Part shown: in pieces, positions 5,052 to 5,159 of the stretch
How positions within the stretch are numbered: position 1 is the stretch's first letter
Layout of the letters: the number at the start of each line of letters is the position of its first letter
Assembly: GCA_029907285.1 (NCBI GenBank)
Contig: JARYMD010000326.1
Location: 1 to 5,159, forward strand
Source: Verrucomicrobiota bacterium
Lineage (GTDB): Bacteria > Verrucomicrobiota > Verrucomicrobiia > Limisphaerales > J093
Length of the DNA stretch: 5,159 nucleotides
Reading direction: 5' to 3'
Translations under genes and position numbers: made by a program
Notes under the pieces: model-generated
What the model was told of the DNA's origin: nothing
Seen by the model: only the letters and a program-made list of their open reading frames with translations
The model's database searches: none

Positions 5052-5159
5052 GCCCGCATATTTCCCAGCCCGGCGCAGCCGGAACCAAAGTCGCCTGACG
5101 GGCAACGCCCCGGTTCTTGCACCCCCCGGACCTTCAACTCCGCCGGGCTGGGAAATATG
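5052..5159. repeat. Dispersed palindromic repeat, copy 2 (both arms present; may continue past the edge)
   Basis: The left arm CATATTTCCCAGCCCGGCG (5057-5075) is a perfect 19-bp reverse complement of the right arm CGCCGGGCTGGGAAATATG (5141-5159), enclosing a 65-base interior. Positions 5075-5159 match copy 1 at 2448-2532 in the same orientation. Five bases outside the left arm (GCCCG, 5052-5056) match, inverted, those after the right arm of copy 1, so the full element probably ends with that sequence just beyond the window. The size (~110-115 bases), terminal inverted repeats and lack of a coding sequence fit a MITE-like or REP/BIME-like element. No target-site duplication can be scored because the right flank is outside the window. 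Confidence 0.88.

Overview
The window looks like chromosomal DNA from a moderately GC-rich bacterium of the PVC group, most likely Verrucomicrobiota or Lentisphaerota (inference). The reason is the mix of protein families: secreted YdjC/ChbG-like deacetylase, secreted xylose-isomerase-like TIM-barrel protein, ceramidase-like hydrolase and two Gfo/Idh/MocA oxidoreductase remnants, all common in those phyla. No phage, plasmid, CRISPR, tRNA or rRNA signal was seen.

Layout. Positions 1-468 (minus) hold the secreted N-terminal part of a DsbD-like thiol:disulfide interchange protein that runs off the left edge. A short divergent gap separates it from guaB (583-2148, plus), a full-length IMP dehydrogenase with both CBS domains. 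Directly after the guaB stop lies a piece of a Gfo/Idh/MocA oxidoreductase (about 2150-2460, plus) that lacks its NAD-binding half and its C-terminus. It runs into a dispersed palindromic repeat (copy 1, 2448-2537), which abuts a second inverted-repeat structure (2535-2603). From about 5007 down to 2636 everything is on the minus strand. In transcription order these are the last ~80 codons of a different Gfo/Idh/MocA protein, an intact secreted YdjC/ChbG-family protein, and a damaged gene. That damaged gene fuses the start of a sugar isomerase/epimerase-like protein to a ceramidase-like protein that has an internal deletion and a frameshift. A second, two-armed copy of the palindromic repeat (5052-5159) closes the window.

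Interpretation. Only guaB, the YdjC/ChbG-like gene and (as far as visible) the DsbD-like gene look intact. The other coding stretches are fragments joined at sharp boundaries, some with short shared sequence at the join. This fits either a genome decaying by repeat- and microhomology-mediated deletion or an assembly collapsed at repeats; the sequence alone cannot separate these. The minus-strand set may once have been a secreted carbohydrate or glycolipid catabolic operon (oxidoreductase, deacetylase, isomerase, amidohydrolase). I see no new multi-gene system. The most interesting items are the palindromic repeat family, the cluster of gene-fusion and deletion scars, and a substituted NAD-site residue in the IMP dehydrogenase.
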